DNA of 64,000 bases from Rhodospirillaceae bacterium (GTDB lineage: Bacteria; Pseudomonadota; Alphaproteobacteria; DSM-16000; Inquilinaceae): NCBI GenBank assembly GCA_020638575.1, contig JACKIH010000003.1, positions 2,709,501 to 2,773,500 of the forward strand, given 5' to 3'. A program made the translations under genes and the position numbers. This document shows positions 8,669-17,700 of this stretch, one piece after another (the stretch's first letter is position 1; the number at the start of each line of letters is the position of its first letter). The notes under the pieces were generated by a model. It was not told the DNA's origin. It saw nothing but the letters and a program-made list of their open reading frames with translations, and searched no databases.

Positions 8669-9240
8669 CCGCGCCGAAGATCGCCATCCTGATCGAGAGC
8701 GACTTCTACGAACACGAGATCTGGTACTACCACTACCGCTTCCTGGAAGAAGGCTTCGACGCCCACTTCATGACCCGCCTGTGGGGCCAGCCGTCGATCA
8801 CCTTCAAGGGCCATGAATACCACGCGCCCTTCGAGTGCAGCGAAAGCTTCGAGGACATCGACGATGCGGCACTGGACACCTATGCCGCGGTGATCGTGCC
8901 CTCCGGCATCGTGTCGGACCGGCTGCGCTACCCCGACGACCTGACCAAGCTGCCGCCGGCCACGGCGTTTCTGAAGCGTGCCTTCGCCAAGCCCAAGGTC
9001 ATCAAGGGCATCATCTGCCACGGGCTGTGGCTGTGCGCCCCGGCGACGGAGATGATCCGTGGCCGCAAGCTCACCTGCCACCCCAACCTGCACGGCGACG
9101 CCATCGCCTACGGGGCGGAGTTCGTGGACGAGGACGTGGTGGTGGACGGCGACCTGATCACCGGCCGCACGGGAGGCCACGCCCACCTGTTCGCCCGCAA
9201 GATCATCGAAACGGTGCTGAAAGCGGCCAAGGACGCATGA
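8665..9240 (+). CDS. DJ-1/PfpI family protein, short form
   Basis: This 191-residue protein has standard DJ-1/PfpI length. The nucleophile elbow is GIICHGLWLCAPA with Cys118 followed by His119, the Cys-His pair typical of PfpI and Hsp31-like members. The acidic residue Glu16 or Glu18 lies in FYEHEIW, and the C-terminal DLITGRTGGHAHLF segment corresponds to the family's DLVTGRGP region. It overlaps the membrane-protein gene by four bases and is the last gene of the plus-strand operon. It is the third DJ-1 protein in 9 kb and is more distant from the other two. Confidence 0.88.
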   Translation: MTAPKIAILIESDFYEHEIWYYHYRFLEEGFDAHFMTRLWGQPSITFKGHEYHAPFECSESFEDIDDAALDTYAAVIVPSGIVSDRLRYPDDLTKLPPATAFLKRAFAKPKVIKGIICHGLWLCAPATEMIRGRKLTCHPNLHGDAIAYGAEFVDEDVVVDGDLITGRTGGHAHLFARKIIETVLKAAKDA

Positions 9241-9330
9241 GGGGGCGGGGATTTCCAGCAGGGGGCGGAGGGCCAGTGGCTTTGCGCTTTCTCGTGCCCG
9301 CCCGGCTTCGTCATGCCCGCGGAGTCGGCA

Positions 9331-9370
9331 TCTCATTGAAATTTCAAGAGATACCCCCCTAAGTGGGGGT
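9331..9370. terminator. bidirectional terminator-like palindromes between convergent genes
   Basis: The 12-base palindrome TTGAAATTTCAA (9336-9347) is extended by TCTC and GAGA arms. It is followed by an ACCCCC/GGGGGT hairpin at 9353-9358 and 9365-9370. It lies between the end of the DJ-1 operon and the end of the convergent PIMT gene. There is no U tract, so a termination role is an inference from position. Confidence 0.45.
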
Positions 9371-9419
9371 GGCGTGCAGGGAGGCAAGGGCGGACCAGGG
9401 CACCTGGGCAGCGCCCCGC

Positions 9420-10262
9420 CTACCGCGACCACGGCGTGCCGTCGGCGCGGGTGAGCGGTACGAAGCGCACCAGCGCGCGGCCATCGTAGACGTCGCGGCG
9501 TTCCACCCGCACGGTGCCGTCGGCGTCCGCCACCTTGGTCACCTCCAGCAGCACCTGGGCATCGGGTGGACCCACCGGAATCAGCATGCGCCCGCCCACC
9601 GCGAGCTGTTCGATGAGTGGCGGCGGAATGTGGTCCACCGCGGCGGTGACGATGATGCGGTCGAACGGCGCTTCTTCCGGCCAGCCGTAGTAGCCGTCGC
9701 CGGTGCGCCGGTGGATGGCGGCATAGTCCGCCCCCTCCAGCCCGGCGAACACCTGCTCCGTTTCCGCCGCCAGGGGCTCGACGATCTCCACGGTGTAGAC
9801 ATGGGGTGTGAGGTGGGCGAGCACGGCCGCCTGATAGCCCGACCCGGTGCCGATCTCCAGCACCCGATCGGTCGGCCCCACCGCCAGTGCGGACGTCATG
9901 CGCGCCACCATATGGGGGGCGGAGATGGTCTGCCCGTAGCCGATGGGCAGGGGCACGTCGGCATAGGCGCGGCCGGGCTGCGGCTCGCGCGCGAACACGT
10001 GGCGCGGAGTTTCCAGGAAGGCCGCCGTCGCCGCCTCGCCCGACAGGCTGCCGTTTTCGATCAGTGCTTCGGCCAGATCCCAGCGCCGGCCGGCCGTGTC
10101 GTCCCGCTCGCCCTGGTCCGCCATCCGGGCCATGAAGCCTTCCCGCGTCAATCCCGCCAGGGTCAGGCTATCCTGCGCTCCGGCGGCGGTCCACAGCAGG
10201 GCGAGGGCGAGGGCCGCAGCCGGCCCAAGGCCGACCCGCCACGCTCTGGCCAAGCCTGCCAT
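9420..10262 (-). CDS. pcm: protein-L-isoaspartate O-methyltransferase with signal peptide
   Basis: This 280-residue methyltransferase repairs isoaspartyl residues using S-adenosylmethionine. Motif I is VLEIGTGSGYQAAVLA, and the family features PLPIGYGQTIS and AVDHIPPPLIEQL are present. The ATG at 10262 is chosen because aggagg lies a few bases upstream. From that start the first ~30 residues form a clear signal peptide (arginine-containing start, an Ala/Leu-rich core and an AAGAQ cleavage region), so this copy is probably exported to the periplasm, whereas classical Pcm is cytosolic. It is transcribed toward the DJ-1 operon and lies downstream of the TetR gene. Confidence 0.85.
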   Translation of the reverse strand: MAGLARAWRVGLGPAAALALALLWTAAGAQDSLTLAGLTREGFMARMADQGERDDTAGRRWDLAEALIENGSLSGEAATAAFLETPRHVFAREPQPGRAYADVPLPIGYGQTISAPHMVARMTSALAVGPTDRVLEIGTGSGYQAAVLAHLTPHVYTVEIVEPLAAETEQVFAGLEGADYAAIHRRTGDGYYGWPEEAPFDRIIVTAAVDHIPPPLIEQLAVGGRMLIPVGPPDAQVLLEVTKVADADGTVRVERRDVYDGRALVRFVPLTRADGTPWSR

Positions 10263-10311
10263 GGCGTCCTCCTGCCGCAATGGGATGCCGCAGGGGCCAG
10301 GATAGCACAGC

Positions 10312-10902
10312 TCAGCCCGCACCGCCCTTGAGCCCAGCGAGGACCAGGTGCCAGACGGCCTCGAAGTCGCGGTCGATGTCGGGGTCGTTCCACTCCGCCG
10401 CATGGGCCGGGTGGTGGAAGCGCGCGGTTGCCTGGAACACGGCACGGGCGGCCGCCGCGGCATCGGCCACCAGGAACACCCCGTCGGCACAGCCGGCATC
10501 CACGATCGCCTTGATCTGGCCCAGCAGCTCCGCCACGTGGCGCTCCACGGCACCTTGCGAATCGTGGGCGAGGGCGACGTAGGTGGCGAACATCTCCGGG
10601 TCGCCGCGCACTTTCTGCCGCTTCAGCGCGATCAGCGCCTCCAGCCAGCGCCGCAGCCTGGCATCGGCCAGCCCGTCGGCCGCGGCGATGGCCTGCAGGG
10701 GCGACGCCACCCGGTGCAGCCAGCGCTCCGCCACCGCATCGCGCAGGGCCGCCTTGCTGGGGAAGTGGCGGTAGATGCTGCCGTGGCTGACATCGAGCGC
10801 CCGGGCCACGTCCACCACCGTCGCCTTCTCCGGGCCGAAGCGCCGCAACACCTGCTCAGTGGTGTCGAGGATGCGGTCCGGGGTCAGGCTGGTGTCGGTC
10901 AT
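10312..10902 (-). CDS. TetR family transcriptional regulator
   Basis: This 196-residue protein has a TetR-type helix-turn-helix at about residues 10-55 (ATVVDVARALDVSHGSIYRHFPSK in the recognition region). The C-terminal half is a helical ligand-binding and dimer domain containing a TetR_C-like LIALKRQKVRGDPEMFATYV stretch. It starts only 11 bases after the aldo/keto reductase stop and is co-transcribed with it. It probably represses the pair through the palindrome upstream of the reductase gene. The ligand is unknown; an aldehyde or ketone handled by the reductase would fit. Confidence 0.85.
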   Translation of the reverse strand: MTDTSLTPDRILDTTEQVLRRFGPEKATVVDVARALDVSHGSIYRHFPSKAALRDAVAERWLHRVASPLQAIAAADGLADARLRRWLEALIALKRQKVRGDPEMFATYVALAHDSQGAVERHVAELLGQIKAIVDAGCADGVFLVADAAAAARAVFQATARFHHPAHAAEWNDPDIDRDFEAVWHLVLAGLKGGAG

Positions 10903-10913
10903 GGCGCGCGCGA

Positions 10914-11906
10914 TCAACTCCGTTCGCTGTCCAGCATGGCCATTTGCGGGGCCGGGTAGCGGTCGCCGGCGGCGTCGGTCGGCACGGCGGTCTCGATCCG
11001 GGCAAGGTCGTCGGCCGTCAACTCCACCTCCATGGCGGCGATGGCATCGGCCAGGTGGCCACGCTTGCGGGCACCGACGAGCGGGATGATGTCGTCGCCC
11101 CGGTTCGCCACCCAAGCGATGGCGAGCTGGGCCACCGTCACCCCCTTGTCGACGGCGATGGCGGCCAGGGCGTCCACCATGGCCTGGTTGTGGCTGAGAT
11201 TGTCGCCGCTGAAGCGGGGCAGGTGGGCGCGATAATCCTGGGCGTGGCCGCTCTGCCCCTTCGACCAGGTCCCGCCGATCAGCCCGCGCGACAGCACGCC
11301 GTAGGCGGTGATGGCCACGCCCAGTTCGCGCGCGGCCGGCAGGATCGCCTTTTCGATGCCGCGGGTGAGCAGCGAGTATTCGATCTGCAGTTCGCTGATG
11401 GGATGCACGGCGTGGGCGCGGCGCAGCGTGTCCGCTCCCACCTCCGACACCCCGATATGGCGGATGTAGCCGGCTTGCTTCAGGTCGGCCAGCGTACCGA
11501 TCACGTCCTCGAAGGGCACGGCGGGGTCGACGCGGGCCGGCTGGTAGAGGTCGATATAGTCGGTGCCCAGCCGCACCAGGCTGTAGGCGAGCCAGGTCTT
11601 GATCGCCTGGGGGCGCAGGTCGAAGCCGATGAAGTTGCGCGCCGGGTCGCGCTGGGCGCCGAACTTCACCTGGATGAAGGCCTTGTCGCGCCGCCCCTTG
11701 AGCGCATCGGCGAGCAGCAGTTCGTTGTGGCCCATGCCGTAGAAGTCGCCGGTGTCGAGCAGGGTGATGCCGGCATCCAAGGCGGCCTGGATGGTGGCGA
11801 TGCTCTCGGCCCGGTCGGCGGGGCCGTAGAAGTCGGACATGCCCATACAGCCGAGGCCGAGGGCGGACACCGCGGGACCGCCGCGGCCAAGGGTACGCGT
11901 CATCAT
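10914..11906 (-). CDS. aldo/keto reductase
   Basis: This 330-residue NADPH-dependent aldo/keto reductase has the TIM-barrel features LGLGCMGMSDFYG at the start, LLDTGDFYGMG (catalytic Asp and Tyr), a following Lys in IQVKFG, and LYQPARVDP where many family members carry a histidine. The late GARKRGHL segment binds the cofactor phosphate. It reduces aldehydes or ketones to alcohols in the cytoplasm. It is the first gene of a two-gene operon with the TetR regulator. The replacement of the usual barrel histidine by Ala/Arg occurs in some AKR subfamilies. Confidence 0.88.
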   Translation of the reverse strand: MMTRTLGRGGPAVSALGLGCMGMSDFYGPADRAESIATIQAALDAGITLLDTGDFYGMGHNELLLADALKGRRDKAFIQVKFGAQRDPARNFIGFDLRPQAIKTWLAYSLVRLGTDYIDLYQPARVDPAVPFEDVIGTLADLKQAGYIRHIGVSEVGADTLRRAHAVHPISELQIEYSLLTRGIEKAILPAARELGVAITAYGVLSRGLIGGTWSKGQSGHAQDYRAHLPRFSGDNLSHNQAMVDALAAIAVDKGVTVAQLAIAWVANRGDDIIPLVGARKRGHLADAIAAMEVELTADDLARIETAVPTDAAGDRYPAPQMAMLDSERS

Positions 11907-12551
11907 GGCCAGCCTCCATCGGGCGCTGCTGCGATGGAGAAAGATTGGATTGGCAGATGACAGATTTCAATATCTGTCATTTCAAATTTGTTTGATGGCA
12001 GATTTTTCTTTATGATCAATTGATTATCTTGCTGTGGCACGTCGTCTGTTGAGGGGTGGGGGCCATAGCCGACTTCGGCGGCGGTTACCGACTGTTTCCC
12101 GGACGGCCGCAGGCACGGCAAGACGTCCCGTCCAACCGGCTATCCAAGCGACCGGAGACGTCGGTCCCAACCGCAACATAGCGCCTGCCAAGTCGGCACG
12201 CGGTTCTCGCTCACGCTGGGGCGCTGCCCACAGCGACGGAGGCAGGCCTTCGGGCGAAAGGCGCAAGCGAGGCGAGGTGCGGCCAGCAGGATCGCGGGAT
12301 CGATCTCCAGGGTCCAGCCACCGCAGATGGCGGAGGATGGGTGACCTTTCGGGCCTGTCCCTGGCGGCGCCATCGAGTGCCCGACCCGGACACGTGGCGG
12401 CTGCCGGGCGGGGGCGCGACAGCCTCGTGGGAGCATTCTTGGTTCGATCTGCACCAGCCCACACCCCACCCGGCCGCCCAAGCCATCGTAGAATATCGGG
12501 TTGCCGGGCGGCATGAGGGTTGGAACCAACCCAAGAGCGGCGACAGTCTCG
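11907..12551. other. 645-base gene-free stretch upstream of the aldo/keto reductase
   Basis: Bases 11935-12030 are strikingly AT-rich compared with the surroundings and hold the palindromic operator-like site plus a second palindrome ATCAATTGAT at 12015-12024. This is the likely promoter of the reductase-tetR pair on the minus strand. From about 12040 to 12551 the sequence is GC-rich; I see no convincing coding bias, ribosome site, RNA gene or repeat there. Confidence 0.5.
11957..11980. promoter_or_regulatory. palindromic operator candidate for the TetR regulator
   Basis: This is a perfect inverted repeat, ATGACAGAT and ATCTGTCAT, separated by six bases. Extra half-site-like GGCAGAT copies lie just outside at about 11952 and 11996. 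It is about 50-75 bases before the reductase start in the only AT-rich patch of the area, where a TetR dimer would be expected to block the promoter. Confidence 0.6.
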
Positions 12552-14441
12552 CTAATACCCGCAAGCCGCCATCACGTTGGCGATCGCCTGGCGGCTGCCG
12601 TTGGTGGTGAACAGCGCCTGGACCTCGATGGAGAAGCCCACCGCGAAGCCGCTGGAGGCTTCCTGCACCATGCGCAGCAGGGCCAGCGCCTCCGCCCCGT
12701 CGAGCACCCGCAAGATCTCGTCCGACGCCGTATCCGGCGTCACCTCCATGGTGCCGACGATGCTCCCGCTGGCGACATCCACCACCGAGACGACGAAGTG
12801 GAACGGGGCTTCGTTCATCACCTCGGTCATGAAGAAGCGCACCACGAAGCCCCAACCGTCGTCCGGGTCGCAGTCCACCGTCATGGCGATGCTGCGGTTG
12901 TCGGAGGTGTTGCCCAGTACGCTCGCCCGCGTGCCGCCGGTGGTCACGCCCCAGCGGTCGCCCGTCGGCTGGGCGGCGTCGCGGCGCGGCGGCGACCCAC
13001 CCGAGGCATCCAGCAGCTCGGTGGAGTAGGTGGCGAACATCATGTTGGGGCGCAGCGGCAGGTCGGTTCCGCTCGACGCCAGCTCCGGCGGCATGGGATC
13101 GAGGCCGCCGGTGTCGGGCGTCGGCTGGTCGGTCGGCCCGGTCGGCCCAGTCGGTCCGGTGGCATTCGGATCGACGCCGTTGATCACGTTCAGCATCGTC
13201 TCCACGAACGAAGCCTGATTGGCCTGTGCCGTGTCGTAGACCTCGTGCACCCCATCATAGAGCACATCGGGTACCTGGCAGGTCCCGCTCGCCCGCAGCC
13301 AGTCGAGCTGGGCGATCGGCGGCGGCTCGTCGCGGTCCCAGTCCCACAGATAGATGTCGATGGTCTGGGGACCGATGAATTCGCAGTCGATGGTCAGCGA
13401 CACGGTCTCCGGATCGGCACCGTAGTCGGCGCGCAGCGTGTCCAGTTCCGCGGCGTCGCGCGGCCGTAGGTCCTGCTGGTCGATCAAGGTGATGATCCGG
13501 CGTGCGGCCAGATTGCGGAACACCGGCCAGGCACTGCCGATGCCGGGATCGGCATCCCGGTTCAGGTCAAGCGCCAGATAGGCATAGTCCAGCGCTTCTT
13601 CCGGCGCGAAATCCGCGGAGTTGGCGTTGGCCAGGATCGCCGACAGGTCGAGTGCCGCCTGCACCACTCCGCCGTCGGCGGCCTGGCGGTAGAGCGCCAG
13701 CATCTCCCCCGGTGCGGTGGCCAGGGCCCAGCCGTCGCGGATGCGCTGGGCGAGGTTGAAGGCCGACTGGGCATCGCCGGCGGCGGCGGCCTCGCGCCAC
13801 ACGGTGGCGGCTCCGCTGGGATCGGCCGACAAGGTGCCCGAGCCGCTTTCCATCAGCAGCGCCATGTCGCGATAGGCGTCCATGATCCCGGCCTCGCCGG
13901 CCTGGCGGAACAGCTCCAGCGCCCGCGGGCCGTTCTCCGGCGTCCCCACACCATTGCGGTAGGCGATCGCCAGGTTGTAGAGGCCGGCGGCCGATCCAGC
14001 GTCGGCGGCCTGCTGGAAGTAGGAGAGCGCGCGCTCCGGCTCGGCCGGCAGGTCCGGTGCGCCGAATTGGTAGAGGAAGCCGAGATTGTTGTAGCCGAGC
14101 ACGTAGCCGGCTTCCGCGGCATCCTCATACGCCTCGGCTGCCTCCGCCCCGCGGCCGGCGGCGTGCAGCGCCCGGCCGAGCTGGTACTGGATCTGCGCGA
14201 AGGAGGGGTGGTCCGGCGCCACCAGCTCCAGCGCCTGGGCACAGGCGGAGATGGCGGCATCGGCCTCGATGGCCGTGATCGGCACGCCGTCCACCCCCTC
14301 CGGCAGGTTGGGGTCGGCGGGGAACCCGGCAAGGCGGAAGCAATCGGAAATCTGGCCCAGCAGCATTTGCGCCGGGGCCGGCCGGGGAGCGAGGGCCGCA
14401 CTGCAGGCGGCGGCGGCGAGGGTCAGGGCGATCAGGCGCAT
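12552..14441 (-). CDS. secreted Sel1-like repeat protein
   Basis: This 629-residue protein has a signal peptide (about 1-24, ending PRPAPAQ). A conserved N-terminal region is followed by a run of Sel1-like/TPR repeats from about 75 to 290, recognisable by repeated A-x-x-G-x-x-x-A-x-x-N-L units such as AGYVLGYNNLGFLY and AGSAAGLYNLAIAY. The rest is a domain I do not recognise, preceded by a short GPTGPTGPT linker near residue 415. Sel1 proteins are periplasmic or surface scaffolds for protein-protein contacts. It is transcribed alone, with gene-free DNA on both sides. Confidence 0.75.
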   Translation of the reverse strand: MRLIALTLAAAACSAALAPRPAPAQMLLGQISDCFRLAGFPADPNLPEGVDGVPITAIEADAAISACAQALELVAPDHPSFAQIQYQLGRALHAAGRGAEAAEAYEDAAEAGYVLGYNNLGFLYQFGAPDLPAEPERALSYFQQAADAGSAAGLYNLAIAYRNGVGTPENGPRALELFRQAGEAGIMDAYRDMALLMESGSGTLSADPSGAATVWREAAAAGDAQSAFNLAQRIRDGWALATAPGEMLALYRQAADGGVVQAALDLSAILANANSADFAPEEALDYAYLALDLNRDADPGIGSAWPVFRNLAARRIITLIDQQDLRPRDAAELDTLRADYGADPETVSLTIDCEFIGPQTIDIYLWDWDRDEPPPIAQLDWLRASGTCQVPDVLYDGVHEVYDTAQANQASFVETMLNVINGVDPNATGPTGPTGPTDQPTPDTGGLDPMPPELASSGTDLPLRPNMMFATYSTELLDASGGSPPRRDAAQPTGDRWGVTTGGTRASVLGNTSDNRSIAMTVDCDPDDGWGFVVRFFMTEVMNEAPFHFVVSVVDVASGSIVGTMEVTPDTASDEILRVLDGAEALALLRMVQEASSGFAVGFSIEVQALFTTNGSRQAIANVMAACGY

Positions 14442-14795
14442 GGAGACATGTCGATCGGCAGCTTGGCAGGGGTCGTCAGGTCATGGTCGCACCGAGGGGA
14501 CGGCCGAAATGTGACGGATTTTAAGACCGTCGAGGCCAAATACCTGCGCGACGCCACGCTTGGCGGGTGTTCCCCCGCCGTCGGCCCGGCCATGCCGGCA
14601 GCCAGACGTGCCCGCCATCGCACCCCTCGTGTTCCGATCCCGAAGTTCGCAAGATCTCAGAACCAGGTCCCGCGCGAACTTCGGACTCAAGAGGGACACC
14701 AGTGAATATATGAATCTCGCGCGGTTCGCTCGCCGCTCCGCGGAGAGTACGGGATCGCGCCGGGCTGCGGCAATGCCGGGCCGGCCGTGGCCTCC
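14442..14795. other. 354-base gene-free stretch with a long-armed inverted repeat
   Basis: This lies between the 3' end of the AsmA-like gene and the 5' end of the Sel1 gene, both on the minus strand. It contains CCGAAGTTCGC (14640-14650) and its exact reverse complement (14674-14684) around a 23-base loop. It must also contain the Sel1 promoter. No reading frame in it has support. Confidence 0.45.
14640..14684. terminator. stem-loop downstream of AsmA-like gene
   Basis: Perfect 11-base arms with a 23-base loop lie about 110 bases past the AsmA-like stop on the minus strand. There is no T tract, so it could be a factor-dependent terminator or a protein-binding palindrome. Confidence 0.35.
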
Positions 14796-17700
14796 TCACC
14801 TCTGCCGCCGGTCCATCTCCGACACCGCCGGGCTGTCGTCCTCGCTGCCGCCTTCGAACAGGATGCGGCGGACGATGCCGGGGGCGAGTGCCGACAGCGG
14901 ATTGACGCTGACCGCCGGATCGTCGATGGGTCCGCGCACCGCGAAGGTCAGTGCCAGCACGCCCTGGTCGTCGCCGCCCGTCAGGATGGTGCCCAGCACC
15001 GGGATATTGCCCAGCACCTGGTTCACGCCCGCGAAGGGCACGATGGTGCCGGTTATGTCGACGCTCTCCGAAGCCCGGTCGATCGTCCCTTCGGCGGTGA
15101 CGCCCAGCGCACCGCCGCTGGCCCGCAGGTCGCCGAGGTAGATCTGCCCATTGGCCATGGTGAAGGGCGTTTCCAGCACGTCGAACAGCAAACCCTCGGC
15201 CTGCAACTGGCTGCTCAGGTCGAGCAGCGGACCGTTGGCCAGCAGGCGCGCCAGCACCGGCGCCTGGGTGAGCCAGAGCTGCTCGACACGGGCCCGCCCA
15301 TTCCAGGTGCCCCCGGCGTTGACGGCGGTGAGCAGCAGGCGGCCGCCGGACACCGCGTGCAGCATGTCGAGCGCCGCGAAGGCGGCGGCAGCATCGTCGG
15401 CCTGGACGCTGAGCTGGTCGCGCCCGTCGCCCATGGGGCCGTAGCGCACCACCAGGGGGGCGGTGCCGGTGGTGGCGTCCAGGTCGAGCGCCCGCACCTC
15501 GTCGGGCCCGACCAAGCTGATGGTGGCTTGCACGTTCTCCAGCGGCCGGGTGCCGCCGAGGTCGAGTGCGCCGATGCGCGCCGTGAGCCAGATGGGCGGA
15601 CCGGGGGACGCAGCGGCCGCCTGGCCGCCGGCATCGGCCGCGCTGTCGGCGGTCAGGTCCTCCAAGCGGTCCGACAGGTCGATGCGGTCGGCCACCAGGC
15701 CCACGGTGTAGCCGGTGGTCTGGCGGGCGATCTGCACCATGGCGGTTTGGCCCGCATAGGTGAGGTGGGTGAGATCCGCCCGCAGGAAATCGCCGGCACC
15801 GTCCAGCACCAAGGCTCCGTCCGCCGCCACGCCGGGCAGCGAAAGGGCGAAGGGTTCGAGCCGCCAGCTCCCGTCCGCCAGCCGGGAAATGCGGCCGCTG
15901 GCATCGCCCGGCTGGCCTGCCGGCTTGTCGATGTCGGCTACGGGCAGCACCACTTGGGCCGCGGCCAGGTCGGCGGTGAGATCGATGGTCAGCGGGCCGC
16001 GGCCGGTGTCCGCCACCGCCAGCGAGACGGCGACCGGCCCATCCACCCGTTCGGCCACCGCCGGCAGCAGGTGGGCGATGCTGGCCGTGCGCACCGATCC
16101 GGCCAGGTTCACCGTACGGCGCACCGGCGCGTAGTCGGCGAACGCCTCGGTCCAGCGGGCCTGCAGGCGGTTGCCGGCGAGCGTCGCCAGCCCGTCGTAG
16201 GTGAGCCCGTCGCGGTCCACCCTGAGCGCGCCGTCCAGGTTGTCGGCCGCCAGGCCCTCGAAGATGTTCTGCACGCTGCCGTTGGCGATGGCGGCGGCGA
16301 CGATGACGTTGACCTCGTCCATGGCCAGCCGGTCGCGCAGCGGGAAATCGAAGCTGAGTTCGCCATCGGCGGTCCCGGCGACGGACTGCGGCGTCAGCCC
16401 CAGCGCGCGGGCGTAGCCCAGCGGTTCCCGGTCGATCACCGAAAGGGCGGTGCTGACCGGCCCGGCGAACGCCAAATCGATGGTGATGTGCTCCGGCGGC
16501 GTGTCGAAGCCGAAGATGTCCACCACGCCGCCGTCCACGGGCATGTCCAGCACATGGGCTTCGGCGATCTGGAAAGTCAGGTTGGCCCCGTCGAAGGTGG
16601 CCTGGCCGGCGATGCCGGTCACCGGCGGCAGGTCGGGCAGGTAGTCCACCGACAGGTCGTCGTAGATCAGGCTGGCATCTACGCTGGTGACGGTCACGTC
16701 GAGCGGGTCCTGGGTGGAGGCTTCGGTGGCGACGCCGAGGCTGGCGGCCACCACCATGCCGTCGCGCATGCGCTCGGCGACCCAGTCCCGCGTCGGCGCG
16801 TTGAGCGCCGGCGGCCACCAGTGGGGCAGCTCGGCCATGGGCATGTCGGTGAGCGTCGCGTCGGCCACCATGCGGATGGTCTCCGCATCCCACGACAGGA
16901 CCGCCCCTGCATCGATTCGCGGTCCGCCCAGGTCCATCCGCGCTTCCGTCACCTCCAGCGTGTTGCTGGTGAAGTCGACCGCGACCTCGGCATCGAGGGA
17001 GGCCATCAGCACCGGCCGGTCGTAGAGATCCGGCGCATCCAGCAGCACGGACTGCCCGCTCGCCGACAAGTCGGCGGTGAGCGGCAGCAGATCGCGGGTG
17101 AGCTGAAGGTCGATGCCGACCGACACCGGCGACTTCAGGGCCGCCAGCGAGGCCAGAACCGGATCGATGGGCGCCAGGCTCGACGGCACGACGCCGCTGG
17201 CATCGGCGGTCAGGCGCACCGCCCCGTCCAATGTCTGCATCAGGGTCGCCGCCACGCGGGCGTCCGGTCCGGCATCGGGCAGGGAAAAGGCCAGCGCCCC
17301 GGTGATGCCGCCGCTGCTGCGCCGCACCACCGCCGACAGGTCGGGGATGCGCCAGCCGATCTCGTGGCCGCGATCGAAGTACAGCACCGTGGCATCGCGG
17401 ATCTCCACCACGCGGAGCCGGGCGAAGGGGCCGTCGGTGGCGGCGGCCATGGACATGGGGTCGGTCAGCGCCGGCAGGGTCAGGCGGTCGGGCAGCTCCG
17501 CCCCCGACTGCGGCGGCGGCGCCGTGATGGCCGCGTCGTCGGTATCGTCATCCAGCCGCAGCCCGGCGACCACGCGGCCGTCGGCCTCGCGGGTGACCAG
17601 CAGCCGCGGGGCCACCAGCGCCAGCCCGGTCGGCCGCACCTCGCCGGCCAGCAGCCCGGCCAGCTCCAGGTTGAGCCGCAGCTCCGGCACCCGGGCGATG

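Noticed and set aside
12024..12540. Several overlapping open frames in the gap before the Sel1 gene
   Set aside because: No ribosome site, no conserved-looking segment and Arg/Pro/Ala-rich translations typical of noncoding GC-rich DNA.
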